Positions 33,936 through 42,890 are shown, counted from the stretch's first letter. The stretch is DNA of 64,000 nt from Mycobacterium sp. 852002-10029_SCH5224772 (GCF_001667315.1 NZ_LZHT01000135.1:114381-178380); one strand, 5' to 3'. The notes: generated from the sequence alone by a model not told the origin. Translations and numbers: made by a program.

Positions 33936-34992
33936 CGCGCGGGATGCGCCACCGGCTCACTGAGCCCGCCAGGGCGCCGAACAACGGGTCAGGCATGAAT
34001 CGAAGCGCCCCGTTGCGAGCGCTTTCCCGGGCGGCGCTGCCCGGCGCCGTGAATCGTGACCCCGCTTTTGACGCGCCGTACAACGCGAGCATGCGCAGCC
34101 GGCGTCGCGCCAGCCCGGGCGCGCCATAGCGAGCCAGCGTTATGGCGTCCTCCATCGCCAGCGCGGCGCCCTGGCCGAATGTGGGACGCATGCAGTGCGC
34201 GGCGTCGCCGATGAGCACGACACTGCCCCTGATGAGTTGACGTGGTCGTCTCGCTTCGAAGATCTCCGGGGTGATTATCTCGTCCGCGGTCGCGGCCTGG
34301 ATCAGTGCAGGCAGGGGCTGGGGCCAGTCAAGGAAGGACCGCAAGTCCGTGTCCCGTCGCCGGCTGCCGCCGTAGACATAGGTGCGGCCGTCGACCAACG
34401 GCAAGATTCCGAAATCCGCTGTGCTGCCCCAGATCGGACCAAAGCCGGTTGCGAGTTCGCGGTCCACTGTCCAGGCCCAGCCGGTGATGCCGGTCGCGCG
34501 CGGTGGCGGCGCGTCCGCGAACAGCAGCTTCTTCGCAATGCTTCGCAGACCGTCGGCACCGATCACCAGATCGAACCGCTGTCCACTGCCGCCGACCACA
34601 ACCGTGCCGTCGGCGGCGACATGGCTGACACTGGCCGAGTACTGCACACACCGTGAGGGCAGCGCGGCAACCAGCCAGGCGATCAACTGAGCGCGCGGCA
34701 CGGTCGCGAACTCATCGCCTCCGGCGAGTTGCGCAAGGGTGCGTCTGACCAAAATGCGGCCGTCGCGGGCGCGCACCGTGGCTGCCATTCGGGACCACGG
34801 TTCGGTCACCACATTGTGTCTGACTCCCAGAATCGACAAGCACGTCAACGCATTTGGTGCGAGCGCGATGGCGCCACCCATCGCGGAGGGTGCGGCCGCC
34901 TTCTCGTACACGGTGACGTCGTGATCGTCCTGCCGGAATGCGATAGCGGCGGCCAAACCCGCGAAGCCACCGCCGACGATGCCCACCCTCAT
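33919..34992 (-). CDS. FAD-dependent aromatic-type monooxygenase
   Basis: A 357-aa group A flavin monooxygenase. It has the GxGxxG FAD motif at the N-terminus (VGIVGGGFAGLAAAIAF), the middle DG motif FDLVIGADGLRS that contacts FAD and NAD(P)H, and the GD motif VVLIGDAAHCMRPTFGQGA. These three define the p-hydroxybenzoate hydroxylase class. It follows the LLM-type gene on the same strand (47 bases apart), so a TetR-LLM-monooxygenase operon is likely. The ATG at 34992 is chosen because it starts two residues before the FAD strand. Substrate unknown. Confidence 0.87.
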   Translation of the reverse strand: MRVGIVGGGFAGLAAAIAFRQDDHDVTVYEKAAAPSAMGGAIALAPNALTCLSILGVRHNVVTEPWSRMAATVRARDGRILVRRTLAQLAGGDEFATVPRAQLIAWLVAALPSRCVQYSASVSHVAADGTVVVGGSGQRFDLVIGADGLRSIAKKLLFADAPPPRATGITGWAWTVDRELATGFGPIWGSTADFGILPLVDGRTYVYGGSRRRDTDLRSFLDWPQPLPALIQAATADEIITPEIFEARRPRQLIRGSVVLIGDAAHCMRPTFGQGAALAMEDAITLARYGAPGLARRRLRMLALYGASKAGSRFTAPGSAARESARNGALRFMPDPLFGALAGSVSRWRIPRATRRW

Positions 34993-35039
34993 GAACCAAC
35001 CCCAATGTCCGCAGTAGAGCGCCGAAGCACTGGGATCTC

Positions 35040-36029
35040 CTAGGTCAGCGCGGGAATGACCTGGCTTTCGAACAGCTCGATGCCGGACCGGTCGTAGGCG
35101 GCCTCGGGGAAATAACAGATGGCGTAGTCGCACCCGAGGTCGCGGATCTTCGTCAGGCGTTCGATGACCTGTTCCGGCGTGCCCGTTGCCGAGTCCGGCC
35201 CGCTGGTGCCGGCGATCATCGCATCCGCGGACGCCTCGCCGACGTACCCGACCATGCGGTCGCGCACCCGTTGCATCCGGTCTTTGACGTCGGCCTCCGA
35301 CGTCCCGACGACGGCGTTGACGTTGACCGAGCGCACGATGGCGTCGAAGTCCGTGCCCACGTCGCGGCAGTGCCCGGCCAGCACCTCCGACTTGTGGGCG
35401 AATGCGTCGGGCTCGGGCGTGAAGTTGGTGTACTGCGCGTATTTGGCGGCGATACGCAAGGTCACCTTCTCGCCGCCGCCCGCGATCCACAGCGGGATTC
35501 CGCTGTCCTGCAGGGGCTTAGGAGCGACGATCGCGCCGTCCACCTGGTAGTGCTTGCCGTCGAAGCTGACTTTGCCGTCGCGCCAGGCGTCGCGCATGAT
35601 CTGGACGCCTTCGTCGAGGCGACCCAACCGCACGCCCGCCGTCGGGAATCCGTAACCGTAAGCGCGCCATTCGTGTTCGTACCAGCCGCCGCCGATCCCC
35701 ATCTGAATGCGGCCACCGGAGATGATGTCGGCGGTCGCGGCGACTTTGGCGAGGTAGACCGGGTTGCGGTAGCTCATCGCCGTGCACATTTGGCCGAGCT
35801 TGATCCGCGATGTGGTGGCCGCGTAGGCGGCCATGAGCGACCACGCTTCGTGGGTGGCTTCACCGGTGGGCACCGGGACGGTGTGGAAATGGTCGTAGAC
35901 CCACAGCGAGTCCCAGTTGCCCTGGTCCGCGTGGTCGGCCAGGTCGCGCATCACCGCCCAGTGTTTGTCGGGTTCGATGCCGACGAGATCCATTCGCCAG
36001 CCTTGCGGAATGAAGAGACCGAAGCGCAT
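35040..36029 (-). CDS. LLM class F420-dependent oxidoreductase
   Basis: A 329-aa luciferase-like (TIM-barrel) oxidoreductase. The start MRFGLFIPQGWRMDLVGI, GNWDSLWVYDHFHTVPVPTG, TSRIKLGQMCTAMSYRNPVYLAK, RIQMGIGGGWYEHEWRAYG and PLWIAGGGEKVTLRIAAKYA are the recurring signatures of the mycobacterial F420 group. Such enzymes use reduced F420 to reduce, or oxidised F420 to oxidise, diverse substrates. It lies 27 bases downstream of the tetR gene in the same direction, so it is probably under that regulator. Confidence 0.87.
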   Translation of the reverse strand: MRFGLFIPQGWRMDLVGIEPDKHWAVMRDLADHADQGNWDSLWVYDHFHTVPVPTGEATHEAWSLMAAYAATTSRIKLGQMCTAMSYRNPVYLAKVAATADIISGGRIQMGIGGGWYEHEWRAYGYGFPTAGVRLGRLDEGVQIMRDAWRDGKVSFDGKHYQVDGAIVAPKPLQDSGIPLWIAGGGEKVTLRIAAKYAQYTNFTPEPDAFAHKSEVLAGHCRDVGTDFDAIVRSVNVNAVVGTSEADVKDRMQRVRDRMVGYVGEASADAMIAGTSGPDSATGTPEQVIERLTKIRDLGCDYAICYFPEAAYDRSGIELFESQVIPALT

Positions 36030-36056
36030 ATCAACGGACTGTAGCCCGGCCAGACC

Positions 36057-36593
36057 TCATCCGCGCAGCGCGCCGAGTGCGGCCGCGACCGACTTCTCGC
36101 GCAACTCCTCCTGTGGCGCATCGGGGAACTGAACACAGCAGTCCTGCAAACCGCCGAACGCGACGACCGCGCGGGTGGACTGCGCCAGCGTCGGCGTCTC
36201 ACCGAACACCAGCCTGGCCAACCGCTCGCGCCACGCGAGGACGGTGTCGATGAGGTCCAGGTCGATCAGCGTCGACAACTCGGTCAGCAACAGCACCAGG
36301 TCCCGGCGGTGCCGGTAGTGGAAATCGAAATAGCCCTCTAGTAACTCGCGAGCGTCGGTATCGCCGCGGCTCTCGTGGTCGGCGACGAATCGCTCGCCCT
36401 CGTCGATCAGCGGCACCAGGATGCTGCGCACCAGGTCCTCGCGTGACGGAAAGTGGTAGTACAACGCGGGTTTGGTGATGCCCAGCTGGTTGGCGATGTC
36501 CTGCAGGCTGGTGCGCTGCACGCCCCGCTGCAAGAAGAGCTCGCGAGCGACCTCTTGAATCCGCTCTCGCGTGTCTGATCGGGGCCTGCTCAC
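36057..36593 (-). CDS. TetR family regulator of the monooxygenase/LLM genes
   Basis: A 178-aa TetR repressor. The helix-turn-helix is RERIQEVARELFLQRGVQRTS-LQDIANQLGITKPALYYHFPSREDLVRS (shown in pieces: VQRTSLQDIANQLGITKPAL); the rest is a helical ligand-binding domain. The GTG start is at 36593. It is divergent from the flavin monooxygenase at 36674, and the 80-bp gap contains two matching palindromes (36611-36626, 36639-36654) that are excellent operator candidates, so it likely represses both directions. The ligand is presumably the oxygenase substrate. Confidence 0.92.
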   Translation of the reverse strand: MSRPRSDTRERIQEVARELFLQRGVQRTSLQDIANQLGITKPALYYHFPSREDLVRSILVPLIDEGERFVADHESRGDTDARELLEGYFDFHYRHRRDLVLLLTELSTLIDLDLIDTVLAWRERLARLVFGETPTLAQSTRAVVAFGGLQDCCVQFPDAPQEELREKSVAAALGALRG

Positions 36594-36610
36594 TTCCCGA
36601 GTTTATCTGA

Positions 36611-36654
36611 CTTACCGATCGGTAAGCGGGATGCTATGCTTACCGATCGTTAAG
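36611..36654. promoter_or_regulatory. Two TetR operator palindromes
   Basis: CTTACCGATCGGTAAG (36611-36626) is a perfect 16-bp palindrome, and CTTACCGATCGTTAAG (36639-36654) is the same site with one base changed. They are spaced 28 bp start to start, between the divergent tetR and monooxygenase genes; the second lies 20 bases before the GTG start at 36674. Confidence 0.85.
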
Positions 36655-36673
36655 TAAGTACGGGAGGTGGATC

Positions 36674-37882
36674 GTGCGGATACTGATTTCCGGCGCCAGC
36701 GTCGCCGGCCCGGTGCTGGCGTACTGGCTGTCCCGTTACGGCTTCGACGTCACCGTCGTCGAGCGCGCACCGACGCTGCGCAAGACCGGCGGTCACGCCG
36801 TCGACTTGTTCCGCCCCGCAATGGAGATCTCGGCGAAGATGGGCGTCCTGCCGCGCCTCGAGGCTCTGGCCACCGGAACGAACCGGTTGGCGTTGTACCG
36901 AGAAGGCCGGGGCCGGCCCACCGAGGTCGACCTCACCAAGATCTACGCCGCCAGTTCCGACCGGCACCTGGAAATCATGCGCGACGACCTCAGCGAGATT
37001 TACTACGACGCCGCCTGCGACGACGTCGAGTACCTGTTCGGCGACTCGATCACCGCGATCGAACACGACGGCACCGTGACGTTCGAGCACGCCCCGGCAC
37101 GCGCCTTCGACGTCATCGTCGGCGCCGACGGCCTGCATTCCAACGTTCGGCACCTCACCTTCGGCGAGGAGGCCGGCCTGACGCGTTTCCTCGGCGGATA
37201 TCTGTCGGTGGTGTCGGCACCCAAGACGCTGGTCGGCCCCGGCGAGATGGTCGGCCACGTCGGTGTCGGCCGCTTCGCCGGGATCTACACCGCGGATCAC
37301 TTGGACGACGCGCGGGCGGTGTTTCTCTTTCGGAGCCAGGACGAATTGGACTACGACCACCATGATGTGTTGCGGCAGAAGGAGTTACTGCACGACGCCT
37401 TCGCCGGAATGCATGACCAGGTGGACAGCTGGCTGGCCGAAATCGAGCGCACGCCCACCTTCTACTTCGACTCCATCACCCAGCTGCGCACGGACAGGTG
37501 GTCGCGCCGCCGTGTCACCCTGGTCGGTGACGCCGGATACTGCCCCGGCCCGGCGGTGGGCGGCAGCACCAGTCTTGCCGTCCTCGGCGCCTACGTGCTG
37601 GCCGGAGAACTCGCCCGCGCCGACGGCGACCACCTGCGCGCCTTCGCCGCCTACGAACTGCAGATGCGCGAACCGGTGCATCGCAGCCGGTCCTTCGCCC
37701 GCGGCGCCGCCAAGGGCATCATCCCCCGTTCCCGAACTGGAGTCTGGGCGTTAACCCGTGGTGCCCAACTGATCTCGGCGATGCCGGGATCGCTGTCCCG
37801 GTCGTTGGCCAAGCTGAACACCAAGGGCGTCCGCATGCACGATTCGATGCCGGTCCCCGAATACTCCGGAAGTGACGTCTGA
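36674..37882 (+). CDS. FAD-dependent monooxygenase (TetX/PHBH-like)
   Basis: A 402-aa flavin monooxygenase. FAD motif: ILISGASVAGPVLAYWLSRY (GxSxxG variant common in this subgroup), acidic ribose ligand VVERAPTLRKTGG, DG motif DVIVGADGLHSNVRHL and GD motif VTLVGDAGYCPGPAVGG. The sequence HAVDLFRPAMEISAKMGVL is typical of tetracycline-destructase-like hydroxylases, but many such proteins act on other aromatics, so resistance cannot be claimed. The GTG start has GGGAGG seven bases upstream. It is the likely direct target of the divergent TetR. Confidence 0.88.
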   Translation: MRILISGASVAGPVLAYWLSRYGFDVTVVERAPTLRKTGGHAVDLFRPAMEISAKMGVLPRLEALATGTNRLALYREGRGRPTEVDLTKIYAASSDRHLEIMRDDLSEIYYDAACDDVEYLFGDSITAIEHDGTVTFEHAPARAFDVIVGADGLHSNVRHLTFGEEAGLTRFLGGYLSVVSAPKTLVGPGEMVGHVGVGRFAGIYTADHLDDARAVFLFRSQDELDYDHHDVLRQKELLHDAFAGMHDQVDSWLAEIERTPTFYFDSITQLRTDRWSRRRVTLVGDAGYCPGPAVGGSTSLAVLGAYVLAGELARADGDHLRAFAAYELQMREPVHRSRSFARGAAKGIIPRSRTGVWALTRGAQLISAMPGSLSRSLAKLNTKGVRMHDSMPVPEYSGSDV

Positions 37883-37948
37883 CAGCATGTCCAGTAGACC
37901 GCGGACCCGAGCAGCCGCGGCGCGCATGCCACGAAGGGAAGGCATCAG

Positions 37949-38809
37949 ATGGAACTGACGGGCGTTGGGATCTGGAGCAGTCAGCTGCGCTACGGCGACC
38001 CGGGCGAATCCGCCGACGCGGCAGCCGAACTCGATGAACTCGGTTTCACCGCGCTATGGATACCCGACGTCGGCGGGCCGGTGTTCGACTCGGTGGGTCA
38101 TCTGCTCGCCGCGACCAAGCGGACCGTGATCGCCACCGGCATCCTGAATCTGTGGATGCATTCGCCCGGCGACGTCGCCGAATCCTATGCGACGCTGACC
38201 GCCGAGCACGGGGACCGCTTCCTGCTGGGAATCGGCGTCAGCCACGCCCCGCTGATCGACGCCGGCCAGCCCGGACGCTACCGCAAACCACTGGCGGCGA
38301 CGGCGTCGTTCCTGGACGGATTGGATGCCGCGCCGCGGCCGGTCCCCACCGAGCGGCGGGTTCTTGCCGCGCTTGGACCGAAGATGCTGAAGCTGTCCGC
38401 GAGCCGCGCCGGAGGCGCCCACCCGTACCTGGTCACTCCCGACCACACCGCTTCTGCCCGTTCGGTTTTGGGCCAGGGCCCCCTGCTGCTGCCGGAGCAG
38501 ACGGCGATCCTGACCGACAGCGCCGACGAGGCACGCCAGATCGGAACCGATTGGCTGCGATCGTATCTGGCATTGCCCAACTACGCGAACAACCTGCTGC
38601 GCAGCGGCTTTTCCGAAGAGGATGTGTCGCAGGTGAGCGATCGCCTCTTCAACGCGATCATCGCCTGGGGTGACGAAGACGCCATCATGGGCAGGGTCGC
38701 CGAGCATCGTTCCGCGGGCGCTGATCATGTCTGCGTCCAGGTGTTGCGCGCCGATCCACGAGCCTTCCCGCGCGCGGAATGGCGCCGAATCGCCGCCGCC
38801 ACCCGATAG
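37949..38809 (+). CDS. LLM class F420-type oxidoreductase
   Basis: A 286-aa luciferase-like protein of a different subgroup from the one at 35040 (shorter, TIGR03620-like). Features are LTGVGIWSSQLRYGD at the start, GFTALWIPDVGG, TKRTVIATGILNLWMHSP, DRFLLGIGVSHAPLID and DHVCVQVLRADPRAFPRAEW at the end. The substrate is unknown. It begins 66 bases after the flavin monooxygenase in the same direction and may be co-transcribed, so the TetR-controlled unit could include two F420-type and two flavin enzymes. Confidence 0.85.
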   Translation: MELTGVGIWSSQLRYGDPGESADAAAELDELGFTALWIPDVGGPVFDSVGHLLAATKRTVIATGILNLWMHSPGDVAESYATLTAEHGDRFLLGIGVSHAPLIDAGQPGRYRKPLAATASFLDGLDAAPRPVPTERRVLAALGPKMLKLSASRAGGAHPYLVTPDHTASARSVLGQGPLLLPEQTAILTDSADEARQIGTDWLRSYLALPNYANNLLRSGFSEEDVSQVSDRLFNAIIAWGDEDAIMGRVAEHRSAGADHVCVQVLRADPRAFPRAEWRRIAAATR

Positions 38810-38841
38810 AGGGTGACCGGCCGCGCGGCTTAAGGTGAGCT

Positions 38842-39447
38842 ATGGCTGCCAAACAGACGCTGTTTCGGATCTTTTACCGCATCGGTTTCACCCCGTGGGA
38901 CGGTCATCCGCTCGCGCAAAGCGTGCGGGACCTGGTCGAGGGAACCGGCGACGCCGCCGCGCTTCCCGCCGGGTCCGCCCTGGAACTCGGATGCGGTACC
39001 GGTGACTGTTCGATCTACCTCGCCCAGCACGGCTGGAAGGTCACCGCTGTCGACTTCGTGGCCAAGCCCCTCGAACGGGCGCGGGCCAAGGCCGGCGCGG
39101 CCGGCGCGGCGGTGGACTTCGTCCAAGCCGACGTCACACAGCTGAGCCAGGCCGGGATCGGTGCGAACTTCGAGTTGATCGTCGACAACGGTTGCCTGCA
39201 TAACATGAGCGACGCGGATCGCGACGCCTACGTCCGGGAGATCAGCGCCGTGGCCGCCCCCGATGCGCGACTGCTGATCGTCGCGTTCGTGCCCGGCGGC
39301 CGGGTCGGGGTGCGCGGCGTCGATCACGCCGAGATGGAACGACGCTTCGCCCAAAGCTGGGCGCTGCTGTCGGCGGGTGCGGAACGCGAGCTGGACCGCG
39401 CCGAGAAGACCCCGGCTCGGTACTACCTGTTCCAAAGGCGCCGGTAG
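38842..39447 (+). CDS. SAM-dependent methyltransferase, class I
   Basis: A 201-aa methyltransferase with motif I LELGCGTGDCSIYLAQHG, motif II acidic AVDFVAKPLERAR, and DFVQADVTQL and ELIVDNGCLHNMSD as later motifs. The start FRIFYRIGFTPWDGHPLAQS is typical of mycobacterial small methyltransferases in this family. Its target could be thiols, halides or a small molecule; the sequence does not decide. It is the last gene before the second hairpin terminator and 32 bases after the LLM gene. Confidence 0.85.
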   Translation: MAAKQTLFRIFYRIGFTPWDGHPLAQSVRDLVEGTGDAAALPAGSALELGCGTGDCSIYLAQHGWKVTAVDFVAKPLERARAKAGAAGAAVDFVQADVTQLSQAGIGANFELIVDNGCLHNMSDADRDAYVREISAVAAPDARLLIVAFVPGGRVGVRGVDHAEMERRFAQSWALLSAGAERELDRAEKTPARYYLFQRRR

Positions 39448-39464
39448 CTTTCGGGACGACACAC

Positions 39465-39506
39465 CGCGAAAGCCCCCGAAACCTCGTTGTTTCGGGGGCT
39501 TTCGCG
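39465..39506. terminator. 18-bp hairpin terminator between methyltransferase and fadB
   Basis: Arms 39465-39482 and 39489-39506 pair perfectly around the 6-base loop CTCGTT. It sits between convergent genes. It is homologous to the 31818-31869 hairpin, and all three stem differences between the two (39468/39503, 39471/39500, 39474/39497) are base-pair-preserving. Confidence 0.85.
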
Positions 39507-39529
39507 TCTGCTCGTGGAAGCGGCAGGAC

Positions 39530-41674
39530 TCAGCTCAGTGACGCGGGCGGCAGGAAGCGGTCGCCGTATTTGGCGGCCAGTTCCTTGGCGCGGGCCACGA
39601 AGGCGTCCTTGCCCGTACCGCCGGCACCGGAGTAGCCGACGATGAACTGCGCGCTACCACCGGTGTACGGCGGGAAGCCGATGCCCATGATCGAGCCGAT
39701 GTTGGCATCGGCGGTCGAGGTCAGCACGCCCTCGTCCAGGCACTTCTGCGTCTCGAGTGCCTCGGCGAACAGCATGCGATCGATCATGTCCTGCAACGGA
39801 ATGTCCGCGCTGCCCGACTTGAACGTCTCGCTCAGGCCCGGCCACAGGCGGGTCCGCTTGCCGTCCGCGTACTCGTAGAAGCCGGCGCCCTTCAAACGGC
39901 TGGGCCGTCCGATCTCGATCATCTTCTCGACCACCGCCTCGGCCGGGTGCGGCTCGTAGGTGCCACCCGCGTCCTCGACGCCCTTGCGGGTAGCGGCGGC
40001 GATCTTGTGCATCAGCTCCAGGTTGAGCTCGTCGGACAGCTGCAACGGCGGCGCCGGATATCCGGCCTGCGAGCCCGCGTGCTCGATGCTGGCCGCGGCC
40101 ACGCCCTCGCCCAGCATCGCCAGCGCCTCGTTCACGAACGTGCCGATCACCCGGCTGGTGAAGAACCCACGGCTGTCGTTGACGACGATCGGGGTCTTGC
40201 CGATGGCCAACGTGTAGTCGAACACCCGGGCCAGGGCCTCGTCGGAAGTCTTCTCGCCCTTGATGATTTCGACCAGGGGCATCTTGTCGACCGGTGAGAA
40301 GAAGTGGATCCCGATGAAGTCCTCTTGGCGCTTGACGCCGGTCGCCAGACCGGTGATCGGCAGCGTCGAGGTGTTCGACCCCAGCAGCGCGTTCGGCTCG
40401 ACGATGTCTTCGATCTCACCGAACACCTTGTGCTTGAGTTCCTGGTTCTCGAAAACGGCCTCGATCACGAAGTCGACGCCCGCCAGGTCGGCGGGGTCCG
40501 CCGCGGGCGTGATGCGGTCCAGCAGCGCCTTGGACTTCTCCTCGGTGGTCTTGCCCCGCTGGAGTGCTTTGGCCTCAAGCTTTTCCGAGTAGGCCTTGCC
40601 CTTCTGCGCGGCCTCGAGGCTGACATCCTTGAGCACCACGTCGAATCCGGCCTTGGCCGACACGTAGGCGATGCCGGCGCCCATCATGCCCGCGCCCAGC
40701 ACGCCGATCTTGTTGATCTTGACCGGTTCGATGCCGTCGGGCCGTGACCCGCCGCCGTTGATGTGCTGCAGATCGAAGAAGAACGCCTGGATCATGTTCT
40801 TGGCAACCTGGCCGGTGACCAGCGAAGTGAAATAACGGCTTTCGATGCGGCTGGCCGTGTCGAAGTCCACCTGCGCGCCCTCGACGGCCGCGTCCAGGAT
40901 GGCCCGCGGCGCCGGCATCGGGGCGCCCTTGAGTTGCTTCTTGAGCAACGCCGGGAACGACGGCAGGACGCCGGCCAGCCCCGGGCTGGCCGGGGTGCCG
41001 CCCGGCATCTTGTAACCCTTTTTGTCCCAAGGCTGTTCGTGCGAGTCGGGGTTGGCCTTAATCCACGCCTTGGCGGCGGGCACCAGCTCGTCGATCGAGC
41101 CCACGAGCTCGTCGACCAGGCCGATCTCCTTGGCCTTGTCCGGCTTGAAGCGGGTGCCCTGCGACAGGATGTTCATGAAGGCGTTCTGGATGCCGAACAT
41201 ACGCACGGTGCGGGTCACCCCGCCGCCACCCGGCAGCAGGCCCAGCGTCACCTCGGGCAGGCCGACGACCAATCCCTTGACGTCGGCGGCGATCCGGTGG
41301 TGGCAGGCCAGCGCGATCTCCAGTCCGCCGCCCAGCGCGGCGCCGTTGATGGCGGCGACCACCGGCTTGCCCAGGGTCTCCAGGGCACGCAGGTCGCGCT
41401 TGACCGATTCGACGGTGTCGAACGCCTCGCCGGCGTTCTCGGGGCCGAGGTTGATCATGCCCTTCAGGTCGCCGCCGGCGAAGAAGGTCTTCTTTGCGCT
41501 GGTGATCACCACACCGGTGATCGAATCCTTCTCGGCGGCAAGGCGTTCGACGGCGTTGTGCATGGACTCGCTGTAGTGCTCGTTCATCACGTTGGCCGAC
41601 CCGGTGGGGTCGTCCAGCGTCAGGGTGACGATGCCGTCAGCGTCCTTATCCCACTGAATAGTGTTCTCTGCCAT
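39530..41674 (-). CDS. fadB: FadB, alpha subunit of the beta-oxidation trifunctional complex
   Basis: A 714-aa fusion of enoyl-CoA hydratase (about 1-300) and 3-hydroxyacyl-CoA dehydrogenase (about 330-714). Hydratase part: KTFFAGGDLKGM and oxyanion/Glu motif NGAALGGGLEIALACHHRI, LPEVTLGLLPGGGGVTR. Dehydrogenase part: NAD motif IGVLGAGMMGAGIAYVSAKA and the catalytic His motif IGIHFFSPVDKMPLVEII, then TPIVVNDSRGFFTSRV. Together with FadA it forms the trifunctional enzyme (H37Rv Rv0860/Rv0859). The ATG at 41674 matches MAENTIQWDKD; upstream codons overlap fadA and are ignored. Only four bases separate it from fadA. Confidence 0.97.
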   Translation of the reverse strand: MAENTIQWDKDADGIVTLTLDDPTGSANVMNEHYSESMHNAVERLAAEKDSITGVVITSAKKTFFAGGDLKGMINLGPENAGEAFDTVESVKRDLRALETLGKPVVAAINGAALGGGLEIALACHHRIAADVKGLVVGLPEVTLGLLPGGGGVTRTVRMFGIQNAFMNILSQGTRFKPDKAKEIGLVDELVGSIDELVPAAKAWIKANPDSHEQPWDKKGYKMPGGTPASPGLAGVLPSFPALLKKQLKGAPMPAPRAILDAAVEGAQVDFDTASRIESRYFTSLVTGQVAKNMIQAFFFDLQHINGGGSRPDGIEPVKINKIGVLGAGMMGAGIAYVSAKAGFDVVLKDVSLEAAQKGKAYSEKLEAKALQRGKTTEEKSKALLDRITPAADPADLAGVDFVIEAVFENQELKHKVFGEIEDIVEPNALLGSNTSTLPITGLATGVKRQEDFIGIHFFSPVDKMPLVEIIKGEKTSDEALARVFDYTLAIGKTPIVVNDSRGFFTSRVIGTFVNEALAMLGEGVAAASIEHAGSQAGYPAPPLQLSDELNLELMHKIAAATRKGVEDAGGTYEPHPAEAVVEKMIEIGRPSRLKGAGFYEYADGKRTRLWPGLSETFKSGSADIPLQDMIDRMLFAEALETQKCLDEGVLTSTADANIGSIMGIGFPPYTGGSAQFIVGYSGAGGTGKDAFVARAKELAAKYGDRFLPPASLS

Positions 41675-41678
41675 GGCC

Positions 41679-42890
41679 CTAAACCCTCTCGATGATGGTG
41701 GCGACACCCATGCCGCCGCCGATGCACAGTGTGACCAGGGCACGACGCGCGTTGCGGCGCTCGAGCTCGTCGACCATGGTGCCGGTGATCATGGCGCCGG
41801 TGGCGCCCAGCGGGTGGCCCATCGCGATGGCGCCGCCGTTGACGTTGAGCTTCTCGTCGGGAATGTTCAGGTCCTTCTGGAACTTCAGCACCACCGACGC
41901 GAACGCCTCGTTGATCTCGACCAGGTCGATGTCATCGAGGGTCAGACCGGCGCGATCGAGCACCTTGCGGGTGGCCGGTGTCGGGCCGGTGAGCATGATG
42001 ACCGGGTCGGCGCCGCTGGTGGCGGTCGCCACCACGCGGGCCCGCGGAGTCAGACCCTGCGACTTGCCGGCGGCCTCCGAACCGACCAGCACCAGCGCGG
42101 CGCCGTCGACGATGCCGGAGCTGTTGCCGCCGGTGTGCACGTGGTTGATCTTCTCGACGAAGTGGTACTTCTGCAGTGCCACGTCGTCGAAGCCGCCCAT
42201 CTCGCCGATACCATCGAACGCGGTCTTGAGCTTGCCCAGACCTTCCAGGGTGGAGTCGGGACGCATGTGCTCGTCGTGGTCGAGGATCACCAGGCCGTTC
42301 TGGTCACGCACCGGGACCACCGACTTGGCGAAGTAGCCGCCCGACCAGGCCGCGGCGGCCTTCTCTTGGCTGCGCAACGCAAAGCGGTCGACGTCGTCGC
42401 GGGAGAAGCCCTCGATGGTCGCGATCAGGTCGGCACCGATGCCCTGCGGCACGAACCCGACCGCATAGTTGGTTTCCGGGTCCAGCGCCCAGGCGCCGCC
42501 GTCGGAGCCCATCGGCACCCGGCTCATCGACTCCACACCACCTGCGAGCACCAGGTCGTCCCAGCCGGAACGCACCTTCTGCGCGGCCAGGTTAACCGCC
42601 TCCAGACCCGACGCGCAGAACCGGTTGAGCTGGAAGCCGCCGGTGGTCTCGGGCAGCTTGGCTACTAGTGCGGCAGTGCGGGCGATGTCGCCGCCCTGGT
42701 CACCGACCGGGGAGACACAACCGAGGATGACGTCGCTGATCAGGTTCTCGTCCAGGTCGGGGAACCGGGTGCGCATTTCCTCGATCAGGCCGACGACCAG
42801 GTTGACGGGCTTGACCTCGTTCAACGATCCGTGGCGTTGCTTGCCCCGCGGTGTGCGGATGGCCTCATAAATGAAAGCTTCTTCGGACAT
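41679..42890 (-). CDS. fadA: FadA, 3-ketoacyl-CoA thiolase of the complex
   Basis: A 403-aa thiolase, the beta subunit of the FadB/FadA complex, cleaving 3-ketoacyl-CoA to acetyl-CoA and a shortened acyl-CoA. Nucleophile Cys92 in NRFCASGLEAVN; GGAIAMGHPLGATGAM with the catalytic His; final VTLCIGGGMGVATIIERV with the acid/base Cys. All residues are intact, unlike the thiolase-like protein at 31881. First gene of the fadA-fadB operon, with the promoter in the 224-bp divergent region to dapC (42891-43114), in which no other feature is clear. Confidence 0.97.
   Translation of the reverse strand: MSEEAFIYEAIRTPRGKQRHGSLNEVKPVNLVVGLIEEMRTRFPDLDENLISDVILGCVSPVGDQGGDIARTAALVAKLPETTGGFQLNRFCASGLEAVNLAAQKVRSGWDDLVLAGGVESMSRVPMGSDGGAWALDPETNYAVGFVPQGIGADLIATIEGFSRDDVDRFALRSQEKAAAAWSGGYFAKSVVPVRDQNGLVILDHDEHMRPDSTLEGLGKLKTAFDGIGEMGGFDDVALQKYHFVEKINHVHTGGNSSGIVDGAALVLVGSEAAGKSQGLTPRARVVATATSGADPVIMLTGPTPATRKVLDRAGLTLDDIDLVEINEAFASVVLKFQKDLNIPDEKLNVNGGAIAMGHPLGATGAMITGTMVDELERRNARRALVTLCIGGGMGVATIIERV

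Noticed and set aside
36674..37882. Calling the flavin monooxygenase a tetracycline-inactivating TetX resistance enzyme.
   Set aside because: The motifs only define the wider hydroxylase family; TetX-specific substrate residues cannot be verified here and the TetR neighbour alone is not evidence of drug resistance.
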